Shown here in pieces: positions 42,002-51,111 of a stretch of 64,000 nucleotides of DNA (position 1 is the first letter of the stretch; each line of letters starts with the position of its first letter). A program made the translations under genes and the position numbers. The DNA comes from JAUWVG01 sp964633715 (lineage in GTDB: Bacteria; Acidobacteriota; Aminicenantia; Aminicenantales; Aminicenantaceae): the NCBI GenBank assembly GCA_964633715.1, contig CAZWHQ010000019.1, positions 11,976 through 75,975 on the forward strand, given 5' to 3'. The notes beneath the pieces are model-generated. The model ran no database searches, was not told where the DNA came from, and saw only the letters and a list, made by a program, of their open reading frames with translations.

Positions 42002-43375
42002 ATGAAAAAACAATTGAATCGCAGAGATTTTCTAAAAAAAAGCAGTTCAGCTGGTTTGGGCATCGCTTTAGGGAAAATGGCCCTTGGCAGCAAAAGAGAC
42101 TTCCCCCTACCTCAAATAAATACAGAACCTTTAGAACATCTGGTAACCCCTTCAATGGAAACGGTCCGGGTTGCGTATGTCGGTATCGGCAACCAGGGCA
42201 GCGGCCATTTCCGGAACCTGCTTCGCATCGACGGCGTCGAAATTAAGGCCGTTTGTGACATCAGAGAAGAGCGGACTCTCTGGGCACAGGAACAATGCAA
42301 GGAAGCCGGAAAAACAGAACCAACCGCCTATACAAAAGGCACGGAAGATTTTAAACGCATGTGTGATAACGAAGATTTGGATCTGGTCTACAATGCTACT
42401 CCATGGGAATGGCATGTTCCCATCTCGGTGAAAGCCATGCAAACAGGCTCCCATGCCGCATCAGAAGTTCCAGGTGCCATTACGATCGAAGGGTGTTGGG
42501 AACTTGTAGAGACCTCAGAAAAGTTTAAAAAACACTGTCTCACCATGGAAAACTGCAACTATGACCGGACTGAACTGATGCTCCTGAATATGGTGCGGCA
42601 AGGCCTATTTGGAGATCTTCTTCATGCAGAATGCGGATATCTTCATGACCTGAGAGGATGGAAGTTCGGAGAAGCCTACTTTCCACACGACTGGCGGCTT
42701 CAGTATTCTATCAAACGCAATGCCGACCTCTACCCTACCCATGGTCTCGGGCCAGTTTCCCAGTGGATGAATATCACCCGCGGAAACAAATTCGAATACC
42801 TGGTCTCTATGAGCAGTCCCAGTCCTTCCCTCAGTTTGAAGCTGGAAGCCATCAAACGACATGGACCAGACCACCCTTTAGCAAAAACCGATTACGCCTT
42901 AGGGGATGTTGTCAATACTCTGATCAAGACCAACAAGGGACAGTCCATTCTCGTCACCCATGACACCAACTCTCCTCGTCCTTACAGCCGTAAAATTTTA
43001 ATCCAGGGAACAAAGGGATTGGCCCGAAAATACCCAGAAGAGAAAATTTATGTCGAAGGGACCTCAAAACCTCACAGGTGGGAAGATCTGTCCACCTACG
43101 CTGAAAAGTACAAACATCCTCTGCTGACATCTCTGGAGGAAAAAGCCGAAGGTGCTGGACACGGTGGCATGGACTTTATCGAGGATTACCGCCTTATCCA
43201 GTGTCTCAGAGAGGGCAAACCCACTGATTCCGATGTGTATGATGGAGCAACGATCAGTGCCATTGTCGCGCTAAGCGAAAAATCTATTGCAGCAAACAGC
43301 AAAACCATAGAATTTCCTGATTTTACGCGCGGCAAATGGAAAACGCGTAAACCTCTGGGGATTGTCACGGCATAG
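42002..43375 (+). CDS. Tat-exported Gfo/Idh/MocA family oxidoreductase
   Basis: 457 residues. N-terminal twin-arginine signal (NRRDFLKKSSSAG) indicates folded export. Rossmann region: VRVAYVGIGNQGSGHFRNLL, then AVCDIREER and a VYNATPWEWHVPISVKAM block; EVPGAITIEGCWELVE is the usual EKP-like position changed to SEVPGA. The C-terminal Gfo/Idh domain follows. These secreted proteins act on sugars or glycosides with tightly bound NAD(P). The frame is open from TTG 41909, but AAGGAGG and the Tat motif fix ATG 42002. Confidence 0.9.
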   Translation: MKKQLNRRDFLKKSSSAGLGIALGKMALGSKRDFPLPQINTEPLEHLVTPSMETVRVAYVGIGNQGSGHFRNLLRIDGVEIKAVCDIREERTLWAQEQCKEAGKTEPTAYTKGTEDFKRMCDNEDLDLVYNATPWEWHVPISVKAMQTGSHAASEVPGAITIEGCWELVETSEKFKKHCLTMENCNYDRTELMLLNMVRQGLFGDLLHAECGYLHDLRGWKFGEAYFPHDWRLQYSIKRNADLYPTHGLGPVSQWMNITRGNKFEYLVSMSSPSPSLSLKLEAIKRHGPDHPLAKTDYALGDVVNTLIKTNKGQSILVTHDTNSPRPYSRKILIQGTKGLARKYPEEKIYVEGTSKPHRWEDLSTYAEKYKHPLLTSLEEKAEGAGHGGMDFIEDYRLIQCLREGKPTDSDVYDGATISAIVALSEKSIAANSKTIEFPDFTRGKWKTRKPLGIVTA

Positions 43376-43383
43376 TCAAGTTT

Positions 43384-43789
43384 TCATTCGTGTTTTATCG
43401 TTTCGACCGGATTAATCAGTGCAACTTTTATAATATTGAAACACATCGTTACAAGAGTCACAGCAGACACAAGAATTAAGGAAAAAAGGAAAAGCCATAC
43501 ATTCCAGGACATTCGGTAAGCAAAGGTACTGAGCCACTGCATAACGGCCCAAAATACAAGAGGGATTGCGATAACAGAGGACAGGCCTATGAGGACAAGA
43601 AATTCCTTTGTCATAATGACAAAAAGACTTTGTGCTGTAGCACCTAAAATTTTTCGGATACCGAACTCTCTGGTCCGCTGAATGGCCAAAAAAAATGATA
43701 AGGCGAATATTCCAAGACATGTCACAAAAACAGCCAATAAAGAAAATACCCCAATGACTTTCCCAAAAAGTTCATCACCCTTATGGCCG
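43384..43789 (-). pseudogene. FtsX-like ABC transporter permease, C-terminal fragment
   Basis: About 130 codons homologous to the last TM region of MacB/FtsX-type permeases: an LFGKVIGVFSLLAVFV start, FFLAIQRTREFGIRKILGAT and the terminal VALINPVETIKHE. Full proteins are about 400 or 800 residues. Upstream the frame hits a stop at about 43790 and no further homology is seen, so only the tail remains. No ABC ATPase gene is nearby. Confidence 0.85.
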
Positions 43790-43941
43790 TTTTAAAATAG
43801 TGATAAAACATCTAAGTTTATTCCCGATTTTCAATTTTATATTAAATCCCCTCCTAATTCAGCTCTTCCTTTTATTATTTTTATTGACCATATTTATTTT
43901 CTTGTGATATGTTCAGACCCATAAGAAAAAAGGAGGACAAA

Positions 43942-45873
43942 TTGAACAAAACAAAAAAAAAGATGCTTTTATTTTTAGCTTCACTTTGCTGTATTGTCTT
44001 TTCATTTTGTTTGATCTATGCACAGGATCAATCAGAAGAACAAAAAGAATCAAAATACTGGACTGTTGAGGGTTACCGCCATGGACCGAGCTTTTTTCCC
44101 CGGAGTTTTTATGATGCGACAAAACCGCTTCAAGAAGGTGTTATGGATTATAAACACTATCATACCTACACCGAGATGGTCTGGTGGTTCAAAAAGTGGG
44201 CTAAAGAGTATCCACACCTTGTCGATCTATATGTTGCCGCACAAAGTTTTGGTGGGCGGGATATCTACCAGCTAACTGTGACAAACAAAAAAACCGGAAA
44301 AGACACGGATAAACCCGCCATGTTTCTTGACGGCAACCGCCATTCGGGCGAAGTCACGGCAGCTGAATCCGCCTTCTGGATGCTCGATTATATGCTGAAA
44401 AACTACGGCAGTGACCCAGAAATAACGCGACTCCTGGATAAATTTGCCTTTTACTTCCGGCCAAAAAACAATCCGGACGGAAGCCTGCTCTATTTAGAAA
44501 CAGCCCAAAGCCTGCGCAGCACAATCCGCCCCTACGATAATGATAGGGACGGCCTTCTGGATGAGGATCCATCCGAAGATTTGGATGGCGATGGAAGAAG
44601 CACACAGATGCGTGTGAAAGTTCCAAAAGGGGAAGGCGCTTACATCATAGATCCGCGGGATTCCAAGGGACGATTGATGACTCGAGCGGCCAATGGAGAA
44701 GGCGACTACAATGTGATGTCTGAGGGCATAGATAATGACGGCGACGGTCGAGTCAATGAAGATGGAATAGGCGGGCTCGACCTTCACAGAAATTATGTGG
44801 AAAATTGGCGTCCCATGGAAGAAGCCACAGGGCGAGGCTGGACTCAGGGAGGAGCCGGAGCCTACCCCCTTTCTGAAGTGGAAACCCGCTCTCTTGTTTT
44901 ATTTTTGCTCGAACACCCGAATATCTCTGTCATGAATACCATGGACACCACCGTTCCCATGCACCTGAGACCCCCTTCGACATCCCCCAGTGAAGAACGT
45001 ATGTATCCTGAAGATCTTGCTTTATATAAGTATTTTGACGATAAAGGCCGTGAGATAACAGGATATGAAAGGGCCGGAGATGTGTATCAAGACTATGGAA
45101 GAGGACGTCCCCTCTTTGGGCACAGTCCGGATTTTGGATACTGGTATTACGGGGCCATCTGGTACGGTGATGAACTCTGGAATGGTGGCAGGATTGGCGA
45201 CTATGATGGCGACGGCACTTCAGACGACTGGGATAGAATTCAGTTTAACGATAAAGAATTAACAGTCAGCCGTTTCAGAGAATGGACCAAGGTGATTCAC
45301 CCTGAATACGGTGAAGTGGAAGTGGGTGGATGGGATTCAAAATTTATGCGTCAAAATCCACCACCTGAATTACTTGAGATTTGGATTGAAAAAGAAGCCC
45401 GATTCAATTTGATGCTGGCCGGAAGCCTTCCTGAAGTTGTGATCCATGATCCTCAAACCAAAGAAAAAGACGGTGAATTCACTATTGAAATCGAAGTGGA
45501 AAATAAAGGATTTCTCCCTACAGCTCTCAAGCAGGCCCAGCTGGTTAAAATTGTCCGTCCTGACAGAATTACCCTGGAATTTCCTGAGGGAATGCTGCCC
45601 GTACGCAGCTCGCAGAGGGGCCGCTACGGAGGGATGGGAATGAGAGGTCAGCAGCCTCCAGAGCAGCAGGAACCTCAGGAAAAATCAAAAGTCGAAATGC
45701 TTGAGCCTTCAAGATTGCTGAATTATGTCGATATCGATCGGATACCGGGGAACGACTCAGTAAAAGCGACATTCAAACTCCGTTTCAACGGCATAACCGG
45801 TACGGACTGCACCATCAAATACACGTCAACACGAGGTGGAGTCATTTCAAAGGATATTAAGATCGGAAAATAG
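43942..45873 (+). CDS. secreted M14 family metallocarboxypeptidase with calcium-type loops
   Basis: 643 residues from TTG 43942, chosen because AGGAGG (43931-43936) is well spaced and a signal peptide (about 8-27, ending YAQ) follows; ATG 43909 has no ribosome site. The zinc motif is NRHSGEVTAAES (His134, Glu137), with RPKNNPDGS and LDLHRNYVENW typical of M14. Inserted in the catalytic domain are two aspartate-rich loops (about 199-219, DNDRDGLLDED... and DLDGDGR; 263-274, IDNDGDGRVNED) like EF-hand/thrombospondin-3 calcium sites, plus a third DYDGDGTSDDWD. Probably a calcium-stabilised extracellular carboxypeptidase. C-terminal region is beta-rich. Confidence 0.9.
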   Translation: MNKTKKKMLLFLASLCCIVFSFCLIYAQDQSEEQKESKYWTVEGYRHGPSFFPRSFYDATKPLQEGVMDYKHYHTYTEMVWWFKKWAKEYPHLVDLYVAAQSFGGRDIYQLTVTNKKTGKDTDKPAMFLDGNRHSGEVTAAESAFWMLDYMLKNYGSDPEITRLLDKFAFYFRPKNNPDGSLLYLETAQSLRSTIRPYDNDRDGLLDEDPSEDLDGDGRSTQMRVKVPKGEGAYIIDPRDSKGRLMTRAANGEGDYNVMSEGIDNDGDGRVNEDGIGGLDLHRNYVENWRPMEEATGRGWTQGGAGAYPLSEVETRSLVLFLLEHPNISVMNTMDTTVPMHLRPPSTSPSEERMYPEDLALYKYFDDKGREITGYERAGDVYQDYGRGRPLFGHSPDFGYWYYGAIWYGDELWNGGRIGDYDGDGTSDDWDRIQFNDKELTVSRFREWTKVIHPEYGEVEVGGWDSKFMRQNPPPELLEIWIEKEARFNLMLAGSLPEVVIHDPQTKEKDGEFTIEIEVENKGFLPTALKQAQLVKIVRPDRITLEFPEGMLPVRSSQRGRYGGMGMRGQQPPEQQEPQEKSKVEMLEPSRLLNYVDIDRIPGNDSVKATFKLRFNGITGTDCTIKYTSTRGGVISKDIKIGK

Positions 45874-45882
45874 CTCTATCCA

Positions 45883-45924
45883 TTATTCATTGCGCAGTGC
45901 GCCTGCAGGATTGGCCACAGCAGC
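45883..45924 (-). pseudogene. FtsX-like permease terminal fossil (13 codons plus stop)
   Basis: Reads AAVANPAGALRNE-stop, the typical last residues of MacB/FtsX-type permeases (consensus AANPVxALRxE). It directly follows the stop codon of the alpha/beta hydrolase gene. Too short to prove by itself, but a second FtsX tail lies 2 kb away, supporting loss of a permease cluster. Confidence 0.55.
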
Positions 45925-46713
45925 TTATTTGTTGGATAATTCTCTGTTTAATATCTCATAAAATTCAGTTTGGGCCTCTTTTTCAATCCATGGCAGATGG
46001 CCGCAGTTTTTCAGCAGAATAAACCTAAAATTATGAATCACCCCGGATAGAGGTTTAGCTACTCCCTCAACAGGATGGGAATCATAATCTCCATGAATAA
46101 CTATTACCGGGCATTGTATTCTTTCTCCAAGTTTTAGGAGTCCTCCGCTATTCCGCAATTTTTCGGCATCTTTCCATACGTTTAGATGAAGCGCATACTG
46201 TGTTTCGATAACTTCTGTCTCGAGGGTCATCGGATTATAAGCATCGGCCTTGGTCAAAAGCTCCCCCAGTTTACCGAAGAGCCCATCTTTTTCTTTTATA
46301 TCTGGAAGAGAAAGTGCTTCTATTAAAAATTGCACCTTTTGCCTCTCGTTTTCATTCAGCCGGCTGAGACGTTTTCTTTGGATTTTATCTGCATACTTTT
46401 TGTCAAAGACTCCACTCCCCACCAGAATCAGTTTTTTTACTAACTGTGGAAAATAAGCGGTAAATAAAAAACCTAGCATGGCACCCCAAGAAGACCCGAT
46501 TAATGAAACGGGTACAACACAAATCTTCTCGATTACTGAGCGGAGCTCCTTTATCTGCCCTTCAAGAGTGTCCTTTGTCTGAAGTGGCTCCAGTACTCCC
46601 CTCTGAATGGCAAGTTCTCTCGCAACCGGAGCCATCTGCCCCGGTGCTCCGGGACCCCCATGCAGAACAGCAACCGTAAAGGGAGGAGCCCCATATGTTC
46701 TTAAATTTTTCAT
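45925..46713 (-). CDS. alpha/beta hydrolase (prolyl-aminopeptidase-like)
   Basis: 262 residues, cytosolic. VAVLHGGPGAPGQM (HGGPG oxyanion loop), SLIGSSWGAMLG nucleophile elbow, VIHGDYDSHP acid and KNCGHLPWIE histidine give the full Ser-Asp-His triad. HGGPG is typical of proline iminopeptidases and related hydrolases, but the cap domain is short; peptide or ester substrates are both possible. No clear ribosome site precedes the ATG. Confidence 0.85.
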   Translation of the reverse strand: MKNLRTYGAPPFTVAVLHGGPGAPGQMAPVARELAIQRGVLEPLQTKDTLEGQIKELRSVIEKICVVPVSLIGSSWGAMLGFLFTAYFPQLVKKLILVGSGVFDKKYADKIQRKRLSRLNENERQKVQFLIEALSLPDIKEKDGLFGKLGELLTKADAYNPMTLETEVIETQYALHLNVWKDAEKLRNSGGLLKLGERIQCPVIVIHGDYDSHPVEGVAKPLSGVIHNFRFILLKNCGHLPWIEKEAQTEFYEILNRELSNK

Positions 46714-46758
46714 AAGAAGAATTCAGCCTAAACCATTACTATTTATTTGAAACGACCC

Positions 46759-48309
46759 TTATTTCATCGTCTCACGTGGCATCCGTTCGTCACTTTTAGC
46801 CGCATGATAAGCAAAGACAGCCATAATCACAGCATTCTTCATCAGATCATCGGCTTGCAGAGTATCGAGGAAATCGAGATTTGTGTGGCCGGCAGTCCCG
46901 GGGATACGGTCCTGGATAAACTGGAATCCTGGTAAGCCAACTCTGTCGAAAGAAACATGGTCTGTACTGCCTACACTCTGGATCGAAATCGCCGTAAAAC
47001 CGAGATCTCGCAGTGGTTCCATCCATGCCTCAAAAAAACGCCTGGCGAATTCATTGCCCTGTAGATATATTCCTCGATATGCTCCGGCCCCATAATCCTG
47101 GTTAAAATATACGGAAAACTTATCAAATGCGGGCTTAATTCCAATCTTTGGATTTTTAGGATATCCGAAGTGTTTGTAAACGTATTCACGTGATCCATGT
47201 ATCCCCTGCTCCTCTCCACCCCATAGAGCTACACGGATCGTTCGTCTCGGTCTAGCATTAATAGCATTGAGGATGCGTGCAGCCTCAAGGGCAACAGCAC
47301 ATCCCGCAGTGTTATCACTGGCGTTAGGGCTGGCATGCCAAGTATCAAAATGGGCACCAATCATCACAATCTCATCCCTTAAATCGGTGCCTGGAATCTC
47401 TCCCAGAACATTACACGCCTTTTCTACTCGATCTCCCATACGATTGCGGACCTCAAGCTCTATTTTCACAGGTATCTCTCTTTTTAATATCCTGTACATC
47501 CGATTATAATGTTCCGGAGTCACCGCAATGATGGGAAGAGAGGCCCTATTCCCCTCTAAAGACCACTTGTCTCCGCTTGAGCCAGGGCGGGAAAAGCCAC
47601 GAACCACACCGGGTCTGCCGCTCCGGCATTCGAGAACGGCAAGCACACCTTCTTCTTTAAAAAAATCCATGATTTCTACAGCCTTCAGTAAATCGGGATT
47701 AGGGGGAGGTGGGGGTGTTCTTTGGCGTTGAGGCTTGGGTATGACCTGCTCTTCGAGTTGCTTCAGCTCTTCATAAGTCCTCCGGGGAGTGGCTTGAGCC
47801 ATGCGATTTAGGTCGATCTCAACCGGCGGTGTTGACAGAACGATTTTTCCTTTTAATAAACCGCGAAATCCTTCAAGATTTTTTTTTGTTTGAATCTCAG
47901 CGATAACCGCAGAACTTGTGATTTTTCCTTTTGTGCCTGGTGTATGAGATAGAGGAAATCCAACCAAGGGCTGATAATCGGGTTCAAGCATATGGATGGA
48001 AAAATATTCGTTGTCCCAAGTAACACCATAATCCATAAACGGTTCGATAACTGTGTTGACGAGGCCAATTTCTTCCATTTTAGTTTTCACCCAGTTTTGG
48101 GCTCGTTTCATATCCTCGGAGAGTGTCAGTCGCGCACCCAGGACATCGGTCATATAACTGGCAGTATCCATAACTTGGGAACGCTGAAAACCCTCTTCAC
48201 GGATTTTTGCAATTATGTCGCCATCCACTTCTGGGCGCTCATTCAAAGCATAAGCGGAAAAAACCATAAGCAGGAATAAAACCAGTACAATTCTAGAAAC
48301 ATACTTCAT
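46759..48309 (-). CDS. secreted M28 family aminopeptidase with PA domain
   Basis: 516 residues with signal peptide (about 1-21). A PA-type domain (about 120-270) is inserted before the catalytic domain and carries a Pro-rich run (TPPPPPNP). Zinc ligands are all visible: GAHFDTW (His), NASDNTAG (Asp), GGEEQG (catalytic and ligand Glu), NQDYGAG (Asp) and GTAGHTNLD (His). It removes N-terminal residues from peptides outside the cytoplasm. GGAGG precedes the ATG. It lies 45 bases upstream of the hydrolase gene in the direction of transcription and may share its mRNA. Confidence 0.92.
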   Translation of the reverse strand: MKYVSRIVLVLFLLMVFSAYALNERPEVDGDIIAKIREEGFQRSQVMDTASYMTDVLGARLTLSEDMKRAQNWVKTKMEEIGLVNTVIEPFMDYGVTWDNEYFSIHMLEPDYQPLVGFPLSHTPGTKGKITSSAVIAEIQTKKNLEGFRGLLKGKIVLSTPPVEIDLNRMAQATPRRTYEELKQLEEQVIPKPQRQRTPPPPPNPDLLKAVEIMDFFKEEGVLAVLECRSGRPGVVRGFSRPGSSGDKWSLEGNRASLPIIAVTPEHYNRMYRILKREIPVKIELEVRNRMGDRVEKACNVLGEIPGTDLRDEIVMIGAHFDTWHASPNASDNTAGCAVALEAARILNAINARPRRTIRVALWGGEEQGIHGSREYVYKHFGYPKNPKIGIKPAFDKFSVYFNQDYGAGAYRGIYLQGNEFARRFFEAWMEPLRDLGFTAISIQSVGSTDHVSFDRVGLPGFQFIQDRIPGTAGHTNLDFLDTLQADDLMKNAVIMAVFAYHAAKSDERMPRETMK

Positions 48310-48430
48310 TGCGAACCTCCTTTAAGGCATTTTATCCTATTTGTCCCATGTCATATAATAATTCATTCCTGCTGCTATTGTTCCGATTTTTAGGCCAGAA
48401 TTCAACAAAAAAAATAATGGATAAAAACTC

Positions 48431-48465
48431 GAGAAATTTCATACCTAGAATAGGTGGAATTTCTC
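48431..48465. promoter_or_regulatory. inverted repeat and possible ECF promoter before the sigma-factor operon
   Basis: GAGAAATT (48431-48438) pairs with AATTTCTC (48458-48465), and inside it ACCTA (48443-48447) pairs with TAGGT (48451-48455) around GAA. The right arm contains GGAAT (48456-48460), followed after 16 bases by GTTT (48477-48480), resembling an ECF-type -35/-10 pair. It lies 50-84 bases before the sigma-factor ATG, consistent with autoregulation. Confidence 0.45.
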
Positions 48466-48514
48466 TCACTTCATGTGTTTAATATATAGATGAAGATAAA
48501 ATAGAAAAAATAAC

Positions 48515-49015
48515 ATGACCAATTTAAGTTTCGAGAATATAGACTTTGAAGCCTTTTACACCCGCTACGGCCCAATGGTCATGAGGCGGTGCCGTTCTAT
48601 TCTCAAAGACGATCAATCTGCATTTGATGCCATGCAAGAAGTCTTTCTTAAGATTTTACAAAAAAGGAATACATTAACAGTGACACATCCCTCCTCTCTT
48701 CTCTATCGAATGGCAACAAATATCTGTATCAACAGGATACGAAATAATCGCAGGCATGAAATAAAGAGATATCTTGATATTTTCCACAACACTTCTTTTT
48801 TCGACAGACAGGAGGAAGAAACGATTGCCAAATATCTATTTGAATTTGTCCTCAAAAAAGAAAAGGGAACAACCCGGAAAATCGCCGTGATGTATTTTTT
48901 AAATGGAATGACCATTAAAGAGGTGGCTGCAACTTTAAAACTTTCAACATCAGGAGTTCATAAACATTTGGAAAAATTGAAAAGGAAAATAAGAGAAAAG
49001 GGAGAAGACTCATGA
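48515..49015 (+). CDS. ECF-family RNA polymerase sigma factor
   Basis: 166 residues with the two conserved regions only: sigma2 (about 12-80; DFEAFYTRYGPMVMRRC, DAMQEVFLKIL, NICINRIRNNRR) and sigma4 (about 105-162; MTIKEVAATLKLSTSGVHKHLEKLKRKI helix-turn-helix). It directs RNA polymerase to a small regulon, probably this operon. The stop overlaps the following anti-sigma gene (ATGA). No clear ribosome site before the ATG. Confidence 0.92.
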   Translation: MTNLSFENIDFEAFYTRYGPMVMRRCRSILKDDQSAFDAMQEVFLKILQKRNTLTVTHPSSLLYRMATNICINRIRNNRRHEIKRYLDIFHNTSFFDRQEEETIAKYLFEFVLKKEKGTTRKIAVMYFLNGMTIKEVAATLKLSTSGVHKHLEKLKRKIREKGEDS

Positions 49016-49857
49016 ACAAAGACACTATCAATGAATATTATCTTGAAAGATATGTTCTTGGAGAGCTTCCAGAGGAAGAGACAGAAGAAATTCTTCACCT
49101 CGCCTCTGAATATCCCGAAATCAAGGACGCACTTCAAAAAATTGAATTGTCCAACCAGAACATTCTCTCGCTCTATCCTGCTTCGAAGGTTAAGGCCAAC
49201 CTCCTTTCTAGACATGAAAAAAGACTCCACAAATCAATCGTCAGCAGATGGTTAGATATGTCCTCTCTTTCCTCAAAGAGAATATTTGCCGTTTCATCTG
49301 TTTCTGCGGCCCTTCTTTTATTTCTTATTTTTTTTGTTCTCCCTGAATCCAACAGAAAAACCGGAATCAATCCCTATGATGCCGAACCGGACTTTTCATT
49401 AGTGAAAGGAATAAGCCATATCGACCTGACAAAAACACAGTTGTTGGTTTTTCGCAAAAACAAAGAAGATGTGGAAATATTGGATAGTGGCACACTGTCA
49501 AACAAAGGAGATCTCCTGCAGTTAGCCTACGTCGCAGCCCATGAACCTTATGGCATCATTCTCTCTATAGATGGAAGGGGTGAAATTTCTCTTCATTTTC
49601 CAGAGGATAAAAATGGCTCCACTGAACTATTGATGAACAAAAAATCCCTGCTTCCTCATGCCATAGAGTTGGATGACGCTCCGGATTTTGAACGCTTTTT
49701 TTTCATCACCTCAAAAAACAAAATTAATGTGCAGGACGTATTACTCCTTGTAGAGGAGTTGGCAAAAAATCCAGGCCGACTCAGAGAATCGGAATTGGAT
49801 TTAGCGGAAGGAATGGAACAGTATTCTGTCCTTATTATTAAAGGAGAAGATTCATGA
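49012..49857 (+). CDS. anti-sigma-like transmembrane protein
   Basis: 281 residues. The N-terminal ~85 are helical and cytosolic (YYLERYVLGELPEEETEEI, the usual start of anti-sigma domains), without an obvious HxxxCxxC zinc motif. One TM helix (about 93-112, FAVSSVSAALLLFLIFFVL) follows, then a ~165-residue periplasmic domain with a DUF4384-like pattern (GDLLQLAYVAAHEPYGIILSID). Coupled to the sigma gene on one side and to the caspase gene on the other by ATGA overlaps. Likely sequesters the sigma factor until a periplasmic signal arrives. Confidence 0.82.
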   Translation: MNKDTINEYYLERYVLGELPEEETEEILHLASEYPEIKDALQKIELSNQNILSLYPASKVKANLLSRHEKRLHKSIVSRWLDMSSLSSKRIFAVSSVSAALLLFLIFFVLPESNRKTGINPYDAEPDFSLVKGISHIDLTKTQLLVFRKNKEDVEILDSGTLSNKGDLLQLAYVAAHEPYGIILSIDGRGEISLHFPEDKNGSTELLMNKKSLLPHAIELDDAPDFERFFFITSKNKINVQDVLLLVEELAKNPGRLRESELDLAEGMEQYSVLIIKGEDS

Positions 49858-51038
49858 ATAAATATAAATTATTTCTTTGCCTGCTGCTGATGATTATACT
49901 GACCCATCCTGTTCTTGTTGCTGGCCCACAATCAGATCAACTCTACACCCGCCGGTTTGCTTTTTTAGTCGCAGCAAACAACGGAGGCAAGGACCGTGTC
50001 ACCCTCCGCTATGCTGTCGATGACGCAAGGGCTTTCGAAGAAGTCCTTGAACAGATGGGCGGTTTGGCTCCCACAGACAGCCATTTCCTGGAGGAACCCA
50101 ATAGAGAGAAATTCTATGGCGAACTGGAGGAACTGGCTAAAGACGTCGCAAAAGCGTGCAAGACATTTAGAAGAGTCGAAGTAATTTTTTACTATTCCGG
50201 CCACTCGTATGAGGAGAGCATCTTTCTGGGTGACAGCAGAGTGACATATAAAGAATTTAAAGACCTTATCACTTCTATGAATGCCGATGTCCGGATCGCC
50301 ATTCTTGATTCCTGCGCTTCTGGAGCTCTCACTCTTCCTAAAGGTGTGATTAAAAAAGCCCCCTTCCTCATGGATACGGCCTATGACATGAAGGGGTACG
50401 CGTTTATGACGTCAAGTTCAGCCAATGAAGCGGCACAAGAATCCGGCCGCCTGGGAAGATCCTACTTTACACACAACTTGATATCAGGCATGCGCGGGGC
50501 CGCGGACATGAATCTTGATGGACGTATCACACTCAATGAAGCCTACCAGTTCGCATTTGATGGAACCCTGACCCAGACTGAAAAAACAATGGCCGGACCC
50601 CAGCACCCTAATTATCATATTCAAATGTCAGGGACCGGGGACGTTGTTATTACAGAGATCAGGCAAAGTACAGCTGTGCTGGTTCTGAATGAAGACATCG
50701 AAGGAAAATTTTACATCCACAATGAGGATAATGTTCTTATTGTAGAACTGGAAAAACAATCAGGCAGAAAAATCTCTATCGGATTAAATGGAGGAAAATA
50801 CAGGATTATCAACATCAGCGGCCGCAGCATCTATGAGTCAAAAATTTCTCTGGTAAATGAAAATAGTTATGAACTTGGCATCAAACAGGACTATCGCGAA
50901 CGGCCCTGGGGAACAGCACGTTTTCTCTGGCCTTCAAATGGATGGAATATTTTTGGTGGTACGTGGTGGCAAACTCGTGATTTTGAATTGAATCTATCCG
51001 GTTTTCAGGCCAAGATGGGCCTTATTTTAAGGTTTTAA
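49854..51038 (+). CDS. exported caspase-like (C14) cysteine protease
   Basis: 394 residues with a signal peptide (about 1-23). Caspase p20-type domain (about 33-240): RRFAFLVAANNGG, DDARAFEEVL, catalytic His117 in YYSGHSYEE and catalytic Cys154 in ILDSCASGAL; QHPNYHIQMSGTGDVV closes the domain. The C-terminal ~150 residues are beta-rich (VLVLNEDIEGKFYI; GGKYRIINI) and end in Phe, like an outer-membrane-associated or small barrel region. Metacaspase-type enzymes usually cut after Arg or Lys. Being exported and in a sigma/anti-sigma operon, it may cleave the receptor, the anti-sigma or envelope proteins (inference). Confidence 0.88.
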   Translation: MNKYKLFLCLLLMIILTHPVLVAGPQSDQLYTRRFAFLVAANNGGKDRVTLRYAVDDARAFEEVLEQMGGLAPTDSHFLEEPNREKFYGELEELAKDVAKACKTFRRVEVIFYYSGHSYEESIFLGDSRVTYKEFKDLITSMNADVRIAILDSCASGALTLPKGVIKKAPFLMDTAYDMKGYAFMTSSSANEAAQESGRLGRSYFTHNLISGMRGAADMNLDGRITLNEAYQFAFDGTLTQTEKTMAGPQHPNYHIQMSGTGDVVITEIRQSTAVLVLNEDIEGKFYIHNEDNVLIVELEKQSGRKISIGLNGGKYRIINISGRSIYESKISLVNENSYELGIKQDYRERPWGTARFLWPSNGWNIFGGTWWQTRDFELNLSGFQAKMGLILRF

Positions 51039-51111
51039 CCCGGTATCTATTCGGATAAATAAATTGCCAACAATTATATGTGGACAGGTCTACTTAAAAA
51101 AAGGAGTTCAG

